Notes under the pieces: model-generated
Database searches by the model: none
What the model saw: only the letters and a program-made list of their open reading frames with translations
Told to the model about the DNA's origin: nothing
NCBI GenBank assembly: GCA_020846105.1
Contig: JADLEN010000168.1
Location: 1-8,341 of the forward strand
Origin: Chitinophagaceae bacterium
GTDB taxonomy: Bacteria; Bacteroidota; Bacteroidia; Chitinophagales; Chitinophagaceae
Length of the DNA: 8,341 nt
Direction: 5' to 3'
Shown here: positions 5,845-8,341 of the stretch, piece after piece
Position numbering within the stretch: the first letter of the stretch is position 1
How the letters are laid out: each line of letters begins with the position of its first letter
Position numbers and translations under genes: made by a program

Positions 5845-6396
5845 TTAAGGCTGGGATTTTTGCCCGCGTGCCGAACTTTTTGTTACGCGCAAACCTACGT
5901 GCAACACATCGGACAATACCTCATCGCGCATATTTTGTTGCAAACGAATCTCGTATTTACCAATTTTTCTAAAAAGATTGGGTACGCTACTCTCTGATAT
6001 AGCAATTAAATTATCTGTAATAGGTATAGCATTATGGTCTATCACTATCATTCTTCGTTGCTCGTACAGCTCACCCATTCCTTGGCCTAGCCACTTGCCA
6101 TTGGGCTCTGCCAATGGTATTTCTATGCGTGCACTTTTAAATGTGCTATCGCCTGGCTCTTTCACCAATACATTTAACCAAATATTACTGTAGGCATAAT
6201 TGTTGGTATGGCGGATTATAAAATCGATGTTGTAAAAGATATTGGTATCGTTTACATCAAAAGTAAAAGCTGGGCTAAATTTTTGTGACCACATATTGTT
6301 GGGCAAGGCTACCGACTTTTGGAAATAGGGCGAGGGCACACAGCTAGCAAGTGATACCACAAAAAGCGCCAAAATTGCAAAATTTTTAATCATCAT
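5845..6396 (-). CDS. gldH: Gliding motility lipoprotein GldH
   Basis: 183 residues. The N-terminus is a lipoprotein signal: basic start, hydrophobic core 'FAILALFVVS', lipobox LASC with Cys19 as the lipid-anchored residue. The mature part shows the GldH pattern: 'FYNIDFIIRHTNNYAYSNIW' (54-73), then 'LAEPNGKWLGQGMGELYEQR' (95-114), then 'GKYEIRLQQNMRDEVLSDV' (146-164) ending in 'HVGLRVTKS' (166-174). In Flavobacterium johnsoniae gldH is needed for gliding and for chitin use, and belongs to the set of gld genes tied to surface adhesin movement and type IX secretion. Length is slightly above usual because of a basic C-terminal tail. Two adjacent ATGs (6396 and 6393) could start it; the first is given. 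It sits 48 bases after yicC and 35 bases before the kinase. Whether the cell glides cannot be told from one gld gene. Confidence 0.88.
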   Translation of the reverse strand: MMIKNFAILALFVVSLASCVPSPYFQKSVALPNNMWSQKFSPAFTFDVNDTNIFYNIDFIIRHTNNYAYSNIWLNVLVKEPGDSTFKSARIEIPLAEPNGKWLGQGMGELYEQRRMIVIDHNAIPITDNLIAISESSVPNLFRKIGKYEIRLQQNMRDEVLSDVLHVGLRVTKSSARGQKSQP

Positions 6397-6444
6397 AAGG
6401 TGTAAAAATCGAGTGTTAAATTTAGTGTTTTTTTGTAAAGAGTA

Positions 6445-7320
6445 TTAGAGCACATTGAGCACTTGCTCTTTTGCCTTTTCTAGCTGGTCTTTCATTTCCA
6501 CAATCAGTTTTTGAATATCGGCATCGTTGGCCTTAGAGCCAAGTGTATTGATTTCGCGGCCCACCTCTTGCAAAATGAAACCTAATTTTTTCCCTTTCAG
6601 TTCATCATTGTTCATCATTATCTCTATAAAATATTGGCAATGTTGGCGCAGCCTTACTTTCTCTTCTGAAAAGTCGATTTTTTCGATATAATAAATAAGT
6701 TCTTGTTCTAAACGGTTTTTGTCAATATTAGCAGCGGCCACCCATTCTTCTAATGAGCTATTGATTTTGGCACGCAGGCGTCCTATTCTCAAAGGCTCTA
6801 ATGGTAATATTGCTACAAGGTTACTTTCTATATTCTGAATACAATTGGTTAAATCGTTTTGTAAAGAAAGTCCTTCTATTTGCCTATGCGTTTTTAGGTT
6901 TTGAATAGCTTGTGCTATTACATCTTTCATGCTTTTCCAATCATCTTCTTTAAGCATTTCTTGGTCGGCAGCTACTACCTCGGGCAGGGTCATTAGCGTT
7001 GCCAAAATGTTTTCTTGTGGCAATCCTAGCTCGTCGGCAATTGCTTTCATTCCTTTATAATAGCTTTTGGCTAGCTGGGTATTGATACTCATTGGGCGTG
7101 CAATACCGTCTTGCTTTAAAGACACCGTAATATCGATGGTACCTCGCAGCAATTGAGCGCTTACCATTGCTCGTATCTCGTGCTCATAAGGGCGCAGCGC
7201 GGGTGCTATGCGTGTGTTAATATCAGACTGCTTACCATTAAGCGATTTCAATTCTGCTACAATTTGATAATTACCGATAGTAGATTCTTCTCTACCAAAA
7301 CCCGTCATGGAATAAAGCAT
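6445..7320 (-). CDS. yicC: YicC-family endoribonuclease
   Basis: 291 residues from the ATG at 7320. This start is chosen because the family begins 'MxxSMTGFGR', seen here as 'MLYSMTGFGR'; the frame is open for 53 more codons upstream, but that part looks like untranslated intergenic sequence. The N-terminal domain (about 1-155) has 'LKSLNGKQSDINTR' (24-37), the Bacteroidota version of the usual NxR motif. The C-terminal domain, of the DUF1732 type, has 'GFILQEVGREINTLGSKAND' (247-266) and ends 'EKAKEQVLNVL', both diagnostic. Length matches the family (about 287-291). Escherichia coli YicC is an oligomeric endoribonuclease acting on RNA, including the small RNA RyhB; the role here should be RNA cleavage in the cytoplasm. 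In many bacteria yicC is next to gmk (guanylate kinase); here gldH follows instead. Confidence 0.93.
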   Translation of the reverse strand: MLYSMTGFGREESTIGNYQIVAELKSLNGKQSDINTRIAPALRPYEHEIRAMVSAQLLRGTIDITVSLKQDGIARPMSINTQLAKSYYKGMKAIADELGLPQENILATLMTLPEVVAADQEMLKEDDWKSMKDVIAQAIQNLKTHRQIEGLSLQNDLTNCIQNIESNLVAILPLEPLRIGRLRAKINSSLEEWVAAANIDKNRLEQELIYYIEKIDFSEEKVRLRQHCQYFIEIMMNNDELKGKKLGFILQEVGREINTLGSKANDADIQKLIVEMKDQLEKAKEQVLNVL

Positions 7321-7495
7321 GCTGTATAAAATAAGTGTGTGTGTAAGTTGCAAAAATGAGCAAAGCACTTTTAAAAAACGATAATAATTCAGAGATACCT
7401 CAATTTTAGTTGCAAAAACAATATCTAATGCGGTAAAAACTCGCGTGCAATTAAAATTCTTTAGTACTTTACTCCTCAAAATAAATTATTGCAAA

Positions 7496-8341
7496 ATGCA
7501 GCAAGCAAATACTGCCAACTTAGAGTTGGATGCCATTCAGAATTTTAAAGGCAAATACCCCAAGCAATTATGGCATCTTTTTTTCTCGGAGATGTGGGAA
7601 CGTTTTAGCTTTTATGGCATGCGAGGCATGCTCACATTCTTTATGGTCAATCAGCTGATGATGAAAGAAGATGTGGCTAACCTGCAGTATGGTGCCACCC
7701 AAGCATTTGTTTATGCATTTACTTTCATTGGTGGGCTTTTTGCCGACAAAATTCTTGGCTTTCGCAAATCGCTATTTTGGGGTGGCTTGCTCATGATTAT
7801 TGGTAGTATTATCTTGGCAATAGACCCCGTAAAATTTTTCTTTTTGGGTATTAGTTTCAACATAATTGGTACAGGGTTTTTCAAACCTAATATATCTACA
7901 ATGGTAGGCTCTTTGTACAAAACCAACGATGTGCGTAGAGATGCAGGCTTCTCTTTGTTTTACTCAGGTATCAATATTGGCGCACTTTTGGGCGGTTATG
8001 CTTGTATTTCTATTGGCAAAGGCAATCTGTTTGGCAGTATTGTAGCAGAAGGGCTAAGGTGGAATGTAGCCTTTGGGCTTGCAGCTGTGGTTATGACTAT
8101 TAGCCTTATCACATTTATCAATACAAAAAAATCTTTAGGGCCCATAGGCCTTACCCCAAAACACATAGTGGATGGTGGCAAAAAATGGTACGAATATGCG
8201 GTGTATATCGGCGCACTAGTAGCCATTCCATTTATTATGGCAATGGTAGCCAACACCCGCTACACCGATTGGTTTATGTACATTATTGGCCCATTCAGTC
8301 TTATTTATTTGGCTTATGAAATGACAAAACACAGTGTGGCC
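7496..8341 (+). CDS. POT/PTR2-family proton-dependent oligopeptide transporter, N-terminal part, cut by window edge
   Basis: 282 residues are encoded from ATG at 7496 to the edge, about half of a typical POT protein (450-550 residues or more). The first membrane helix holds the ExxERFxFYG motif (Glu32, Glu35, Arg36, Tyr40), which couples proton and peptide binding. The PTR2 signature 'GFFKPNISTMVG' lies at 127-138, with the second signature 'FSLFYSGINIGALLGG' at 152-167. Several hydrophobic segments are visible (about 70-110, 115-130, 152-172, 190-208, 232-252, 258-275). It should import di- and tripeptides with protons across the inner membrane. It is divergent from yicC across a 175-base gap, in which no convincing promoter was recognised. 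An extracellular peptidase lies at the other end of the window; any working link is speculative. Confidence 0.93.
   Translation, partial: MQQANTANLELDAIQNFKGKYPKQLWHLFFSEMWERFSFYGMRGMLTFFMVNQLMMKEDVANLQYGATQAFVYAFTFIGGLFADKILGFRKSLFWGGLLMIIGSIILAIDPVKFFFLGISFNIIGTGFFKPNISTMVGSLYKTNDVRRDAGFSLFYSGINIGALLGGYACISIGKGNLFGSIVAEGLRWNVAFGLAAVVMTISLITFINTKKSLGPIGLTPKHIVDGGKKWYEYAVYIGALVAIPFIMAMVANTRYTDWFMYIIGPFSLIYLAYEMTKHSVA

Noticed and set aside
7335..7344. (GT)5 dinucleotide run just upstream of yicC, possible slippage site
   Set aside because: Five units are too few to suggest phase variation and the run is outside the coding frame chosen.
7321..7479. N-terminal extension of yicC by 53 codons in an open frame up to ATG at 7479
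   Set aside because: The family start 'MxxSMTGFGR' is at 7320, length from there (291) fits the family, and the extension has no similarity to YicC and lies in AT-rich intergenic DNA.
7711..8256. Two minus-strand open frames opposite the POT transporter
   Set aside because: They mirror membrane-helix codons of the transporter and have no family features.

Overview
The window looks like chromosomal DNA of a Bacteroidota (Bacteroidetes) bacterium. Three things point there: a gliding-motility lipoprotein gene (gldH), which is specific to that phylum; an ECF sigma factor followed by a membrane protein of the type found in Bacteroidota sigma/anti-sigma operons; and AT-rich intergenic DNA with TAnnTTTG-like promoter elements and no obvious Shine-Dalgarno sequences. 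No mobile element, CRISPR array, tRNA or rRNA is visible. No gene-free stretch reaches 300 bases; the longest gap is about 175 bases.

Layout. Positions 1-783 (minus) hold the N-terminal part of a secreted S8 (subtilisin-like) peptidase that runs off the left edge. A minus-strand cluster follows. In transcription order it is an AhpD-like CxxC protein (2994-2632), a RhlE-like DEAD-box RNA helicase (2572-1334) and, only 9 bases on, a small secreted NTF2-fold protein (1324-899). Divergent from it is a plus-strand operon of three genes: an ECF sigma factor (3106-3672), a single-pass membrane protein with three cytoplasmic VPxGYFE motifs that is probably its anti-sigma factor (3710-4378), and an exported Spy/CpxP-like helical protein (4404-4835). 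This operon runs head-on into a second minus-strand cluster: yicC (7320-6445), gldH (6396-5845) and a sensor histidine kinase (5809-4832). Divergent from yicC is a POT-family proton/peptide symporter (7496 onward), cut by the right edge.

The most striking observations are these. (1) The histidine kinase has an in-frame TAG at 5017-5015. The 60 codons after it are open and still encode the F and G2 boxes, and five codons before it the last Gly of the G1 box is Cys. The gene is therefore a very recent pseudogene, a truncated kinase, or a sequence error. (2) The probable anti-sigma factor has no visible zinc anti-sigma signature. It carries three copies of a short VPxGYFE motif before its membrane segment and two related acidic motifs after it, which suggests a multi-valent way of holding the sigma factor. 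(3) A canonical G-quadruplex pattern lies in the 59-base gap just upstream of the RNA helicase start. (4) An AGCACTTT(Y)nAAAA motif recurs in three different intergenic gaps, each time in the orientation of a downstream gene.

How the genes may work together (inference): the sigma, anti-sigma and Spy-like trio would form an envelope-stress circuit. GldH and the S8 peptidase both act at the cell surface. The helicase and YicC act in RNA metabolism. No response regulator for the damaged kinase lies in the window.
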